Shown piece after piece: positions 28,233 through 37,600 of a stretch of DNA of 64,000 nucleotides. Numbering within the stretch: the stretch's first letter is position 1; each line of letters opens with the position of its first letter. Under the pieces are notes generated by a model that did not search any database, was not told the DNA's origin, and saw only the letters and a program-made list of their open reading frames with translations. A program made the translations under genes and the position numbers. Origin of the DNA: Pseudomonadota bacterium (GTDB lineage: Bacteria; Pseudomonadota; Gammaproteobacteria; Pseudomonadales; Pseudohongiellaceae); assembly GCA_027621405.1 (NCBI GenBank), contig JAQCBT010000018.1, positions 1 through 64,000 of the forward strand. The letters run 5' to 3'.

Positions 28233-29002
28233 AGGTTTTCATCGTGGCGACGGGTCAATACTTCACACCCGTCTGCGGTTACCGCCAATGTATGTTCCCA
28301 CTGGGCAGAGAGTCGGCGATCCTTGGTAGTAACGGTCCAGCCATCTTTCCTGGAGAGCTTCGTATAGCGGCTACCGGCGTTTAACATCGGTTCTATAGTA
28401 AACGTCATGCCTTCGCGGAGTTCCGTGCCGGTATTGGGTCGCCCGAAGTGCAGGACCTGGGGCTCTTCATGGAAGATACGTCCGATGCCGTGCCCACAGT
28501 ACTCGCGTACGATCGAATAATTATTCGCTTCTCCATGTTGCTGGATGACATGCCCAATATCTCCCAGCGTGCATCCCGGGCGCACGATGTCGATGGCCTT
28601 GTATAGGCATTCCTGGGTGACCCGGATTAGCCTCTTGGCATGATCTGGTACCTCACCCACGCAAAACATCTTGCTGGTGTCGCCATGGAAGCCGTCCTTG
28701 ATCACGGTTACATCAATGTTGATGATGTCCCCTGACTTCAGAATCTTGCCGTCGCTGGGTATGCCATGGCAGATGACATGGTTTACCGATGTGCAGATAG
28801 ATTTTGGGAAGCCGTTGTAGTTGAGCGGGGCAGGGATGGCATGCTGCTTGTTCACTATATAGTCATGACAGATCCTGTCCAGTTCGCCGGTGCTGATCCC
28901 GGGTTGTACGTGGGAACCGATCATGTCGAGGACTTCGGCCGCAAGCTGGCCGGCGACCCGCATTTTATCTACTTCTTCGGGCGACTTGATATGGATACTC
29001 AT
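28229..29002 (-). CDS. map: Methionine aminopeptidase, type I
   Basis: Map removes the initiator methionine. Metal ligands fall at D97 and D108 (NIDVTVIKDGFHGDTS), H171 (GHGIGR), E204 (TIEPML) and E236 (WEHTLAV), with the substrate His at position 80. At 257 aa it matches the enzyme without an N-terminal zinc domain. It is divergent from rpsB, the standard arrangement, but the intergenic region is unusually long and filled with repeats. Confidence 0.96.
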   Translation of the reverse strand: MSIHIKSPEEVDKMRVAGQLAAEVLDMIGSHVQPGISTGELDRICHDYIVNKQHAIPAPLNYNGFPKSICTSVNHVICHGIPSDGKILKSGDIINIDVTVIKDGFHGDTSKMFCVGEVPDHAKRLIRVTQECLYKAIDIVRPGCTLGDIGHVIQQHGEANNYSIVREYCGHGIGRIFHEEPQVLHFGRPNTGTELREGMTFTIEPMLNAGSRYTKLSRKDGWTVTTKDRRLSAQWEHTLAVTADGCEVLTRRHDENL

Positions 29003-29177
29003 GGATGCAGGGACTGGTCAAATAGCTGATTTTACGAAGCCGGGTATTTTAATGTACTCGGGGTGCCAGTAACAGGGACAAGTAGCCTGTGCCGGGCTCT
29101 GGGCGCTGAGGTCGCCGCTGAGTTTTCAATAAGGACTGCTCCTAAGATAGTCAGGTGCCACCGGGGGGGTGATGCAT

Positions 29178-29320
29178 GCAGGAAGGCCTTTCTTGGACAC
29201 GCCGTGAATACATCCCTGTAGGCTCGGGCGCGGCTTGGCCGCCAGGGATGGCGGTACTGCAGGAAATGCAGGAGCAATTTCCTGCCCCTGCCGCGCACGG
29301 TCCAATAAAGGCCTTCCTGC
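29178..29320. repeat. Modular palindromic repeat, unit A
   Basis: Outer arms 29178-29197 and 29301-29320 are inverted repeats matching at 19 of 20 positions (GCAGGAAGGCC at the outside). Inside lies a core, ACACGCCGTGAATACATCCC then TGTAGGCTC (29197-29225), and a 6-bp hairpin CCGCCA-GGGA-TGGCGG (29239-29254). No open frame inside looks like a protein. The layout recalls a non-autonomous mobile element or dispersed intergenic repeat; unit B downstream has the same core in the opposite orientation. Confidence 0.75.
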
Positions 29321-29439
29321 CTCCATTCCCGCGTGGATTCGAGCTATTTTCAATAGATAAATTATTAGATTTCAATAAGTTGGAAAGGTTTGTGGTATTT
29401 CTGCTTCTTGCTGGCGGACTTGCAAGATGTTTGCAGGGA

Positions 29440-29542
29440 AGGTGGCCGCCCGGGGCTGCGAGACCGTGGCGCGACAGGGATGTCGCGCCAGAGCGTACAG
29501 GGATGTATTCACAGCGTGTCTCGCAGTCCCAGGCGGCCACCT
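29440..29542. repeat. Modular palindromic repeat, unit B (inverted relative to A)
   Basis: Outer arms 29440-29463 and 29519-29542 are inverted repeats with 22 of 24 matches. The minus strand reads ACACGCTGTGAATACATCCC then TGTACGCTC, nearly identical to the core of unit A. Next to it is a perfect 10-bp hairpin with a GGGA loop (29467-29476 with 29481-29490). The arms differ from those of unit A, so only the core is shared. Together the units take up most of the 769-bp map-rpsB gap. Confidence 0.75.
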
Positions 29543-29584
29543 GACCTTTGCACTACAAACGAACATGGAAATCCACGTAAAATC

Positions 29585-29613
29585 TTCCTGAAAACACCAG
29601 ATTATGGTATAAA
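29585..29613 (+). promoter_or_regulatory. Candidate promoter of rpsB
   Basis: TTCCTG (29585-29590) and TATAAA (29608-29613) are spaced by 17 bp, with a GC-rich stretch (GCGCCCCGC) right after, resembling the discriminator of ribosomal-protein promoters. It lies just beyond repeat unit B and would give a leader of about 150 nt. Confidence 0.6.
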
Positions 29614-29692
29614 GCGCCCCGCTCTGGAGTCGGTATGCCGATTTCGGGCTTAATTTAACTATTTAACGTCGCACATACACCGACACATGGTC

Positions 29693-29758
29693 TTTGGGTG
29701 CCTGACCGCGTTCACGCGAGAAGGTTTAGTCATGGGGTGTATGGAGGCCTAACCCAAA
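29693..29758 (+). promoter_or_regulatory. rpsB leader RNA, probable S2 autoregulatory element
   Basis: TTTGGGT (29693-29699) pairs with ACCCAAA (29752-29758), and the next bases GCCT (29700-29703) with AGGC (29745-29748). An inner hairpin CGCG-TTCA-CGCG lies at 29707-29718. The structure ends 13 nt before the rpsB start codon. Gammaproteobacterial rpsB-tsf operons are known to be repressed by S2 through a conserved leader fold; this structure in this position is consistent with it, but I cannot align it to the family model. Confidence 0.55.
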
Positions 29759-29771
29759 CATAGGTATTGAA

Positions 29772-30779
29772 ATGACTGTAAGCATGAAAGAAATGCTCCG
29801 TGCAGGAGTGCATTTCGGGCACCAGTGTCGCTACTGGAACCCAAAAATGGAGCCATACATCTTTGGCGCCAGAAACAAGATTCATATCATCAACCTGGAA
29901 CACACAGTTCCGGCTCTCCAATCAGCCCTCGACCAGGTAACCAGCCTGGCTGACAAGAAGAAGAAGATTCTTTTTGTCGGTACCAAGCGGGCGGCAGCCA
30001 AGATCGTCAGGGAGCAGGCAGAACGCGCCGGTATGCCCTATGTGAATCATCGCTGGCTGGGCGGCATGCTCACCAACTACAAGACGATTCGCGGTTCGAT
30101 CAAGCGCCTGAAAGAACTGGAAACCCAGGAAGCCGATGGCACCTTCCGCCGCCTGACCAAGAAAGAAGCATTGATGCTGACCCGCGCCAAAGAAAAACTG
30201 GAGCGCAGCATCGGTGGTATCAAGGATATGGGTGGACTTCCGGATGCCCTGTTCGTAATTGACGTCGAGCACGAGCGTATCGCGATCACCGAGGCCAACA
30301 GCCTTAAGATTCCGGTGATTGGCGTGGTGGACACCAATAGTGATCCAGCTGGTGTGGACTATGTAATTCCTGGCAACGACGACGCTATCCGCGCTATTCA
30401 GCTCTATGCCGAAGCAGTAGCAAATGCCTGCATCGAGGGCACCAAGCGTAGTGGCCCCGATGGTGGAACCAGCGAATTCGTTGAGATCGATGACAGCGAA
30501 GAGGAAGCGCTGGCGGCCACGACTGCCAAAGCGAAGGCGGAAATCAAGGCGGCTGAGAAACCAGCAGCAACAGAAGCGGCAGTAGAAGAAGCTGACGCGA
30601 AGGCTGAAGGTGAAGAGGCTCAGGAAGCCGCAGCGGCGGATGACAGCGAAGCGGCCAAGAAGGCTCCAGCCAAGAAGAAAGTTGCAGCCAAGAAGAAGGT
30701 TGCTGTAAAGAAGGCGCCCGCCAAGAAGAAAGCGCCTGCCAAGAAGAAGGCTACTGCCAAGAGCGCAGATAGCGAGTAG
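29772..30779 (+). CDS. rpsB: 30S ribosomal protein S2 with a long charged C-terminal extension
   Basis: Residues 1 to about 230 are a normal S2 ([48 protein letters not shown]). Beyond that is an extension of about 100 residues absent from E. coli S2 (241 aa). Residues 235-293 are acidic and Ala-rich, and residues 296-330 are a Lys/Ala tail ([19 protein letters not shown]) resembling the histone-like proteins at 18644-20384. The S2 core positions the ribosome-binding surface; the tail's role is unknown. Operon with tsf. Confidence 0.96.
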   Translation: MTVSMKEMLRAGVHFGHQCRYWNPKMEPYIFGARNKIHIINLEHTVPALQSALDQVTSLADKKKKILFVGTKRAAAKIVREQAERAGMPYVNHRWLGGMLTNYKTIRGSIKRLKELETQEADGTFRRLTKKEALMLTRAKEKLERSIGGIKDMGGLPDALFVIDVEHERIAITEANSLKIPVIGVVDTNSDPAGVDYVIPGNDDAIRAIQLYAEAVANACIEGTKRSGPDGGTSEFVEIDDSEEEALAATTAKAKAEIKAAEKPAATEAAVEEADAKAEGEEAQEAAAADDSEAAKKAPAKKKVAAKKKVAVKKAPAKKKAPAKKKATAKSADSE

Positions 30780-30849
30780 TACACCATATAAGTTGTCAGC
30801 GTGAGCCCAGGCTCAGCCGTTGGCACGGCATCCCGCAGAGGATGTATTA

Positions 30850-30869
30850 GGGGGCTTTAGCCCCCTTTT
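30850..30869 (+). terminator. Terminator or attenuator between rpsB and tsf
   Basis: GGGGGC (30850-30855) and GCCCCC (30860-30865) form a stem with a short TTTA loop, followed by four T. A partial terminator at this place would lower tsf relative to rpsB transcription. No new strong promoter is evident before tsf. Confidence 0.7.
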
Positions 30870-30933
30870 CATAGATAGTGCAAATTGACCGCTAAGGGAG
30901 TCTGGGCTCCTTTGACAAAGACGAGGCAAGATA

Positions 30934-31803
30934 ATGGCAAATATTACTGCAAGCATGGTTAAGGAACTGCGTGAGCGCACCGGTCTTGGCATGATGGATT
31001 GCAAGAAGGCATTGGCAGATGCTGATGGTGATATGGAGAAGGCGATTGAAGATCTGCGCAAGGCGAGTGGCCTGAAGGCCGCCAAGAAAGCCAGCCGTGT
31101 GGCCGCCGAAGGCGTGGTACTCACCAAGATTGACGATGAAGGTACCTATGGTGTGATCCTCGAAGTAAACAGTGAGACTGACTTCGTGGCCCGCGATGAC
31201 AATTTCCTGGCATTTGCCGATCAGGCGCTGGATGCTGCGTTTACCAACCGCGAAGCAGATGTTGCTGCGATTCTTGATAGCGGTGTGGAAGAAGCACGCC
31301 AGGCTCTCGTGCAAAAGATTGGTGAGAACATCAATGTGCGTCGTATTGGACGCATCGCCCTGGAAGGCGATGGTGGCATCGTGGAGAGCTATATCCACAA
31401 TAACAAGATTGGTGTCCTGATTGCGTTACAGGGTGGTGATGAAGCCCTCGCACGCGATGTCGCCATGCATATTGCTGCTGTGAATCCCATGGTTGTTCGC
31501 GCCGAGGATGTGCCTGAGGATGTTTTGGCCAAGGAGTCAGAAATTTATTCAGCGCAGGCGCGTGAGAGCGGCAAGCCGGAAGAAATTATCGAGAAGATGA
31601 TTCAGGGCAGGCTGCGCAAGTTCATCGCGGAAGTTACGTTGCTGGAGCAGCCTTTCGTGAAAGATCCCGACACCACTATCAGTGCCTTGCTGAAGCAGTC
31701 TGACGCGGATGTGATCAGCTTCCTGCGCTTCGAAGTGGGTGAAGGCATCGAGAAAGAAGAAGAAGACTTCGCTGCCGAAGTAGCGGCACAATTGGCCGGG
31801 TAA
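30934..31803 (+). CDS. tsf: Elongation factor Ts
   Basis: EF-Ts is the guanine nucleotide exchange factor for EF-Tu. The N-terminal UBA-like region ([19 protein letters not shown]) and the [14 protein letters not shown] motif that contacts EF-Tu are present. At 289 aa it is close to E. coli (283). It follows rpsB after a 154-bp gap containing a terminator-like hairpin. Confidence 0.97.
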   Translation: MANITASMVKELRERTGLGMMDCKKALADADGDMEKAIEDLRKASGLKAAKKASRVAAEGVVLTKIDDEGTYGVILEVNSETDFVARDDNFLAFADQALDAAFTNREADVAAILDSGVEEARQALVQKIGENINVRRIGRIALEGDGGIVESYIHNNKIGVLIALQGGDEALARDVAMHIAAVNPMVVRAEDVPEDVLAKESEIYSAQARESGKPEEIIEKMIQGRLRKFIAEVTLLEQPFVKDPDTTISALLKQSDADVISFLRFEVGEGIEKEEEDFAAEVAAQLAG

Positions 31804-31825
31804 ACTAATCGGGAGTTGCAACACC

Positions 31826-32545
31826 ATGCCCCAAAGGGATCGCAAGTATAATCGAATCCTTCTGAAACTCTCCGGTGAGGCTCTCACCGGGGAAGCAGAT
31901 TTCGGTATTGATCCCAAGGTGCTGGACCGTATGGCTGTCGAAGTAGGGCAGTTGATCGGCCTCGGCGTCCAGGTAGGCATGGTGATCGGTGGCGGTAACC
32001 TGTTCCGCGGTGCGGCTCTGCATGCCGCCGGTATGGAGCGGGTTACTGGCGACCATATGGGAATGCTGGCCACGGTGATGAATGCGCTGGCCATGCGGGA
32101 TGCTCTAGAACGCGCAGGCATTCCGACCCGGGTGATGTCGGCCATCCAGATGAGTGGCGTTGTTGAACACTACGATCGCCGCAACGCCATCCGCTACCTG
32201 AATGCGGGTGATGTGGTTATCTTCTCTGCTGGTACAGGTAATCCATTCTTTACTACCGATTCCGCCGCCTGTCTGCGGGGAATTGAGATTGATGCCGACC
32301 TGATCCTCAAGGCGACCAAGGTCGATGGCGTGTATTCCGCCGATCCAGAAAAATTCCCCGATGCCGTAAAATTTGAATGCCTGAGCTATGACGAAGTGAT
32401 CGAAAAGAAGCTGGGCGTTATGGATCTCACCGCAATCTGTCTCAGCAGGGACCATGAGATTCCGATCAAGGTATTTAACATGAACCGCCCCGGCGCCTTG
32501 CTGGACAACGTGATGGGCAAGACTGACGGCACCCTGATCAAGTAG
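31826..32545 (+). CDS. pyrH: UMP kinase
   Basis: PyrH phosphorylates UMP to UDP in pyrimidine synthesis; it belongs to the amino-acid kinase fold. The N-terminal [11 protein letters not shown] motif, [10 protein letters not shown] loop and [19 protein letters not shown] segment are diagnostic. At 239 aa it matches E. coli (241). It lies 22 bp after tsf and before frr, the conserved tsf-pyrH-frr order. Confidence 0.97.
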   Translation: MPQRDRKYNRILLKLSGEALTGEADFGIDPKVLDRMAVEVGQLIGLGVQVGMVIGGGNLFRGAALHAAGMERVTGDHMGMLATVMNALAMRDALERAGIPTRVMSAIQMSGVVEHYDRRNAIRYLNAGDVVIFSAGTGNPFFTTDSAACLRGIEIDADLILKATKVDGVYSADPEKFPDAVKFECLSYDEVIEKKLGVMDLTAICLSRDHEIPIKVFNMNRPGALLDNVMGKTDGTLIK

Positions 32546-32648
32546 TATTGCTTGCTTGGCGCTTCTCGCCCGGTAATGATCAGGTACAACCAGACACCTG
32601 CCAGAACGCCTTTAGGCGACGCAGGTATAAACTAAACGAGGCTTTTAG

Positions 32649-33206
32649 ATGATTAATGAAATAATTGCGGATGCCGAAGATCGCATGAAGAAGAGCCTTA
32701 TTGCCCTGGAGGATGCCTTCAAGAGGATCAGGACGGGCAGGGCTCACCCGAGTCTGCTGGATGGAATCATGGTTTCCTATTACGGTGCCGATACTCCCCT
32801 CAGCCAGCTAGCCAATGTCACCGTCGAAGAGAGTCGCTCCCTGGTAATTTCCCCCTGGGAGAAACAGATGATCTGGGAAGTTGAAAAGGCCATCATGAAG
32901 TCAGATCTGGGCCTGAATCCTTCCAACAATGGCAATACGATTCGGGTGCCGATGCCACCGCTTACCGAAGAGACTCGTCGCGAATTCACCAAGCAGGCAA
33001 AGAATGAGGCCGAGAATACCCGTGTCGCCATTCGCAATATCCGGCGCGATGCCAACTCTGACCTCAAGGATCTGGAGAAAGAAAAAGAAATTTCCGAAGA
33101 CGATCTGCGCCGTGCAGAAGATCAGGTGCAGAAGCTTACGGACAAGTATATTGCCGAAGTAGAAGTGGCATTCCAGGCCAAAGAAGCAGATCTGCTTTCA
33201 ATCTGA
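32649..33206 (+). CDS. frr: Ribosome recycling factor
   Basis: RRF splits post-termination ribosomes with EF-G. The helical N-terminus with [17 protein letters not shown] and the later [18 protein letters not shown] are diagnostic. At 185 aa it is full length. It starts at ATG 32649 after a 103-bp gap from pyrH that contains a small CGCC/GGCG hairpin (32607-32618). Confidence 0.97.
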   Translation: MINEIIADAEDRMKKSLIALEDAFKRIRTGRAHPSLLDGIMVSYYGADTPLSQLANVTVEESRSLVISPWEKQMIWEVEKAIMKSDLGLNPSNNGNTIRVPMPPLTEETRREFTKQAKNEAENTRVAIRNIRRDANSDLKDLEKEKEISEDDLRRAEDQVQKLTDKYIAEVEVAFQAKEADLLSI

Positions 33207-33283
33207 TTGTTGCCAGAGGGAACATTGCGCCGCAATTGAAGTCTTCTTTAGTCAGGTAGTCTTTGTATTAGAGAAGTATTCCC

Positions 33284-34006
33284 ATGACGCCTGAGCAGTC
33301 AGATATTCCCAGACACATCGCCATCATCATGGATGGTAATAGCCGTTGGGCAAGGGCCCGCGGCCTTCCGACCAAGGCTGGCCATCGCCAGGGGGCAGAG
33401 TCTGCCCGCGAAGTGGTCTATTCCTGCATCCGTCGCAACATACCCTTTCTCACCCTGTTTGCGTTCAGCAGTGAGAACTGGATGCGTCCCGCGAAAGAAG
33501 TCCAGGCTCTCATGGCGCTGTTCCTCTCTGTGTTGAACCGCAGTGAGATCAGGCAATTTCACGAGGAGAATGTGAGGTTGAAGTTTGTGGGCAAGCGCTC
33601 GGATTTCTCCAGGAAATTGCAGGAGCGCATGGCAGACGTCGAGGCTTTGACAGCGAACAACACGGGAACTACCGTTATTGTCGCTGCAGACTATGGGGGG
33701 CGTTGGGATATAGCACAGGCGGCACGCAAGCTCGCTGCCCTGGTAGAAGCTGGCGAGTTGAAAGCTGCGGATATCGATGAAACTGCCTTGCATCAGTACA
33801 CCAGCCTGAGCGAATTCCCGGATCCGGATCTGTGTATAAGAACCGGGGGTAATAATCGAGTCAGTAATTTCCTGCTTTGGCAATTCGCATACACTGAGCT
33901 GTATTTCACCGACTGTTACTGGCCAGATTTTGATGAATCGGAATTTGCCAGGGCTCTTGATGATTTTGCCCAGCGCCAGCGTCGCTTTGGCAGGCACAAA
34001 GAATAG
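33284..34006 (+). CDS. uppS: Undecaprenyl diphosphate synthase
   Basis: UppS extends farnesyl diphosphate with eight isoprene units to C55 undecaprenyl diphosphate, the lipid carrier for cell-wall synthesis. The catalytic N-terminal motif reads IIMDGNSRWARARG, with Ser in place of the more usual second Gly. The RTGGNNRVSNFLLWQFAYTELYF motif is at the C-terminus. At 240 aa it matches the family. cdsA follows after 20 bp. Confidence 0.96.
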   Translation: MTPEQSDIPRHIAIIMDGNSRWARARGLPTKAGHRQGAESAREVVYSCIRRNIPFLTLFAFSSENWMRPAKEVQALMALFLSVLNRSEIRQFHEENVRLKFVGKRSDFSRKLQERMADVEALTANNTGTTVIVAADYGGRWDIAQAARKLAALVEAGELKAADIDETALHQYTSLSEFPDPDLCIRTGGNNRVSNFLLWQFAYTELYFTDCYWPDFDESEFARALDDFAQRQRRFGRHKE

Positions 34007-34026
34007 GATGTCCGGGTCTGGTAATC

Positions 34027-34902
34027 ATGATTGAGGGATTAAAACAGCGTGTAGCGACCGCCCTGGTGCTCATATCGGCACTGGCGGCATTTACCATCTT
34101 TCTACCGCCGTTCCTGTATGCAATCTTTATTGGCCTGCTTGTCATGGCTGCCAGCTGGGAGTGGAGCGGTCTGGTAGAAGGTGCTAATAGCAAAGGACGC
34201 GTGATTTATCTCGCCACGGTACTGCTTATGTTGCTGGGTGCCTTCGGGGTGCTGCAGATCAATCCTGTAAGCCAGCAGCCTGACGTGCTCAGGGCCGCCA
34301 TGATACTGATGCTCGGATTGCTATGGTGGACATTGAGCTTCTTGCTGGTGAAGGGCTATCCAGGGACCAGTGGTCTGTGGAACGACAATTCCAGGATAGC
34401 TGTTATGGGCTTGCTGGCACTGCTGCCAACCTGGGTAGGCATCGTATTATTGAAGTACCTGGATCCTGGAGGAATGCTTGTCCTCGGGCTGGTAATCATG
34501 GTGGCGGCAGTTGATGTTGGCGCCTATTTCGCGGGCAACCAGTTTGGCAAACGCAAGCTGGCGCCCTTGCTCAGTCCCAATAAATCCTGGGAGGGAGTCT
34601 GGGGAGGCCTGATCACCTGCCTGTTGATCGGCTTCCTGTTCGCCTGGCTGTTGAATCGATTCCTGACTCCGCTGGCAGGATGGCAGTTTGCCGTGCTGCT
34701 TCTGCTTCCCATTCCGGTCGCCGCATTCGCGGTCCTGGGGGACCTCGTGGAGAGTATGCTGAAACGCAATTCCCAGGTGAAGGACAGCGGCCAGCTCCTG
34801 CCTGGCCATGGTGGTTTGCTCGACCGGGTAGATGGGCTGTTGGCGGCAACGCCGCTCTTCGTGCTCACCCTTCTGTTTGTGCTGTTCGAGTTGGGGGAGT
34901 GA
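34027..34902 (+). CDS. cdsA: Phosphatidate cytidylyltransferase
   Basis: CdsA makes CDP-diacylglycerol from phosphatidic acid and CTP in the inner membrane. It has eight or so hydrophobic segments, and the C-terminal family signature is present as LKRNSQVKDSGQLLPGHGGLLDR, broken here only by normal variation. At 291 aa it matches E. coli (285). Its stop codon is 8 bp before the dxr ATG, so the genes are cotranscribed. Confidence 0.95.
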   Translation: MIEGLKQRVATALVLISALAAFTIFLPPFLYAIFIGLLVMAASWEWSGLVEGANSKGRVIYLATVLLMLLGAFGVLQINPVSQQPDVLRAAMILMLGLLWWTLSFLLVKGYPGTSGLWNDNSRIAVMGLLALLPTWVGIVLLKYLDPGGMLVLGLVIMVAAVDVGAYFAGNQFGKRKLAPLLSPNKSWEGVWGGLITCLLIGFLFAWLLNRFLTPLAGWQFAVLLLLPIPVAAFAVLGDLVESMLKRNSQVKDSGQLLPGHGGLLDRVDGLLAATPLFVLTLLFVLFELGE

Positions 34903-34910
34903 AGGAATCC

Positions 34911-36104
34911 ATGTCCGGGCAAAACAGATTGGCAATCCTGGGTTCCACAGGATCCGTTGGGCTCAGCACCTTGCAGGTGGTTCGCGATAACCCAGGCATA
35001 GAGGTCGTCGCGCTGAGCGCGCACAGCAACACCCGCTTGTTGCTGGAACAATGTCAGGAGTTCAAACCCCAATATGTCATCTTGAGTGATGAAACGCAGG
35101 GTGATGAGTTTGCTGCTCACTTGAAGGCGGTTAGTTTCCAGGGCGAGCTTTTGCTGGGTCCAGAAGGGCTGAATCAGATTGCCGGCAGCCCCGATGTGGA
35201 TAGCGTGATGGCAGCCATAGTCGGTGCGGCGGGACTCGCATCGAGCCTCAAGGCGGCGGAGTGTGGCAAGAAACTGTTACTGGCAAACAAGGAATCACTG
35301 GTAATGTCCGGCAGCCTGTTCATGGAGGCGGCCCGCAGGGGCGGGGCGACTATTATCCCCATCGATAGTGAGCACAACGCCATTTTCCAGTGCCTGCCAG
35401 AATCGGAGAGGCATGCGCAGTTGCTGAATAGTCAGCAAATAACAAAGCTCGTGCTCACCGCGTCAGGTGGCCCTTTTTTACGCACGGATCTGGATCAATT
35501 GGCCAGTGTCACCCCGGAGCAGGCTTGTGATCACCCGCGCTGGTCCATGGGTCGAAAGATTTCCGTGGATTCCGCATCGATGATGAATAAGGGCCTGGAA
35601 GTCATTGAGGCCTGCTTCCTGTTCGGTATCTCGCCGCAGGACATCGAAGTGCTCATTCACCCGGAATCCATTATCCACTCGATGGTGTACTACCGGGATG
35701 GGTCGGTCTTGGCGCAGATGGCTAATCCCGATATGCGTGTGCCGATAGCTCACGGGCTCGCTTACCCTCAGCGCATTGACTCGGGAGTTGAGAGTCTGGA
35801 TCTGGTGAGCCTGGGGTCGCTCAGGTTTGAGGCACCCGATTTTCAGCGCTTCCCCTGCCTAGGTCTGGGCAGGGAGGCGGCGGAGCAGGGGGGAACGACG
35901 CCTGCGGTGCTGAATGCGGCAAACGAGGAAGCCGTCGCCGCCTTCCTCGCGGGGCGCATCGGTTTTGATAAAATTCCCTTAATAATTGAAGAACTTATGT
36001 TGAAAACACCTTGTGAAGAGGCCGCTAGTCTCGCTATTATTCGGGAGGCCGATGAGCGCACGCGAACTCTAGCTAAACAATTGATATCCAAGAGATTTGC
36101 CTAG
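34911..36104 (+). CDS. dxr: 1-deoxy-D-xylulose 5-phosphate reductoisomerase
   Basis: Dxr makes 2-C-methyl-D-erythritol 4-phosphate with NADPH, the first committed MEP-pathway step. The NADPH motif ILGSTGSVG is at the N-terminus, followed by LLANKESLVMSG, IDSEHNAIFQCL and SVDSASMMNKGLEVIEA. From ATG 34911 it is 397 aa (E. coli 398); longer frames run inside cdsA. Two later pathway enzymes, ispD and ispF, are in this same window. Confidence 0.96.
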   Translation: MSGQNRLAILGSTGSVGLSTLQVVRDNPGIEVVALSAHSNTRLLLEQCQEFKPQYVILSDETQGDEFAAHLKAVSFQGELLLGPEGLNQIAGSPDVDSVMAAIVGAAGLASSLKAAECGKKLLLANKESLVMSGSLFMEAARRGGATIIPIDSEHNAIFQCLPESERHAQLLNSQQITKLVLTASGGPFLRTDLDQLASVTPEQACDHPRWSMGRKISVDSASMMNKGLEVIEACFLFGISPQDIEVLIHPESIIHSMVYYRDGSVLAQMANPDMRVPIAHGLAYPQRIDSGVESLDLVSLGSLRFEAPDFQRFPCLGLGREAAEQGGTTPAVLNAANEEAVAAFLAGRIGFDKIPLIIEELMLKTPCEEAASLAIIREADERTRTLAKQLISKRFA

Positions 36105-36157
36105 CTCGCGGCGACCCGGAAAGGCTTCCGAACAAAAAAATGCAGACAACCTGACTC

Positions 36158-37546
36158 ATGCTCGATTTCCTGATTAGCATTATTGCCCTCATCGTCACCC
36201 TCGGAATCCTGGTGACTATCCACGAATTTGGGCACTTCTGGGTGGCCCGGCGGTGTGGAGTCAAGGTGCTGCGATTTTCCATCGGTTTTGGTAAAGCCGC
36301 CAAGACCTGGATAGGGAAAGACGGGGTCGAGTATGTCATCGCCCCCATACCACTGGGCGGCTACGTCAAGATGCTGGGGCAGGAAGATACCTCTGTACCG
36401 CATGTCGGTGATGTACCGGACAGCCAGCGCCATCTGTCTTTCGCCTACAAACCGCTATGGCAGCGCATGGCGATTGTCGCAGCCGGCCCCTTCGCCAACT
36501 TTCTGTTGGCCATCGTGGTGTACTGGATAATCAATAGCTCTTATGGAGTTAGCGGCATTGCGCCGGTCATAAACGGGGTGGAGGATGATTCTCCCGCTGC
36601 CAGGGCCGGCCTCCAACAGGGCGATGAGATAATCGCCGTTGATGGTGAACAGACCATTATCTGGCAGCAGGTTACCCTGCAGATGCTGGCCCGCCTCGGT
36701 GAGACTGGCGATCTCGTGCTTAGCATCAATCCCCATGATTCCAATCGTGTGCAGGATGTGGCCATCCCCCTGCAGAATTGGCTGGGCGGCGCAACCGAAC
36801 CCAACCCGGTCGCTGACCTCGGAATCGTGCAGTTCGAGATTCCGGCCAGTATTGGCGGCATCATCGAGGGAGGAGCGGCCGAATCCGCAGGATTGCTGGC
36901 AGGAGATCGTGTATTGACGGTGAACGGCGAGCGAATTCGCGGCTGGAATCACTGGGTAGAGGTAATTCGGGCGGCTCCGGAACTCTCGCTGGATGTCATA
37001 GTCCAACGGGATGGATTGGAAACCGATCTGAGAATAATTCCGGAAGCAGTACAACTCGAAGATGGCACTGTCATCGGTAGCATTGGCGCCGCTGTACAGA
37101 ACGTCACTCTTGCGGACATTGTCCCGGCAGAGCACCAGCGCGAGATTCACTACACTGTATTAAGTGCGATTCAGCCTGCCCTGCAAGAGACCTGGAGCAA
37201 GTCAGTCTTCGTGCTGGATTCCGTCAAGAAAATGCTGGTAGGCCTGATCTCGGTTAAAAATATAAACGGGCCTATCACAATAGCGCAGGTAGCAGGGGAA
37301 ACGGCGACGTATGGTCTCGATGTCTACCTGGGATTTTTGGCACTGCTAAGTATTTCGCTAGGGGTTTTGAATTTGTTGCCGATTCCGGTATTGGATGGAG
37401 GACATCTTCTCTACTACATGATCGAGGGAATAACCCGCAGGCCGGTTCCAGAAAAGATCCAGGCCTGGGGATTACAACTCGGTCTGCTCCTGATATCAGG
37501 CATTATGGTGTTAGCCGTCTATAACGACGTCAGCCGCCTGCTTTAA
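36158..37546 (+). CDS. rseP: Site-2 protease RseP
   Basis: RseP is an intramembrane zinc metalloprotease that makes the second cut in RseA and so frees sigma-E. The zinc motif H22-E23-F-G-H26 lies in the first membrane segment. Two PDZ domains occupy the periplasmic loop (about residues 115-310), and the second zinc-ligand motif LLPIPVLDGGH is near the C-terminus. At 462 aa it is similar to E. coli (450). It precedes bamA, as usual. Confidence 0.96.
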   Translation: MLDFLISIIALIVTLGILVTIHEFGHFWVARRCGVKVLRFSIGFGKAAKTWIGKDGVEYVIAPIPLGGYVKMLGQEDTSVPHVGDVPDSQRHLSFAYKPLWQRMAIVAAGPFANFLLAIVVYWIINSSYGVSGIAPVINGVEDDSPAARAGLQQGDEIIAVDGEQTIIWQQVTLQMLARLGETGDLVLSINPHDSNRVQDVAIPLQNWLGGATEPNPVADLGIVQFEIPASIGGIIEGGAAESAGLLAGDRVLTVNGERIRGWNHWVEVIRAAPELSLDVIVQRDGLETDLRIIPEAVQLEDGTVIGSIGAAVQNVTLADIVPAEHQREIHYTVLSAIQPALQETWSKSVFVLDSVKKMLVGLISVKNINGPITIAQVAGETATYGLDVYLGFLALLSISLGVLNLLPIPVLDGGHLLYYMIEGITRRPVPEKIQAWGLQLGLLLISGIMVLAVYNDVSRLL

Positions 37547-37600
37547 CTCTTGAACGTTTAACAGCCCGCCATCGAGTCAGCATCATCGAGTGAATTTGTT

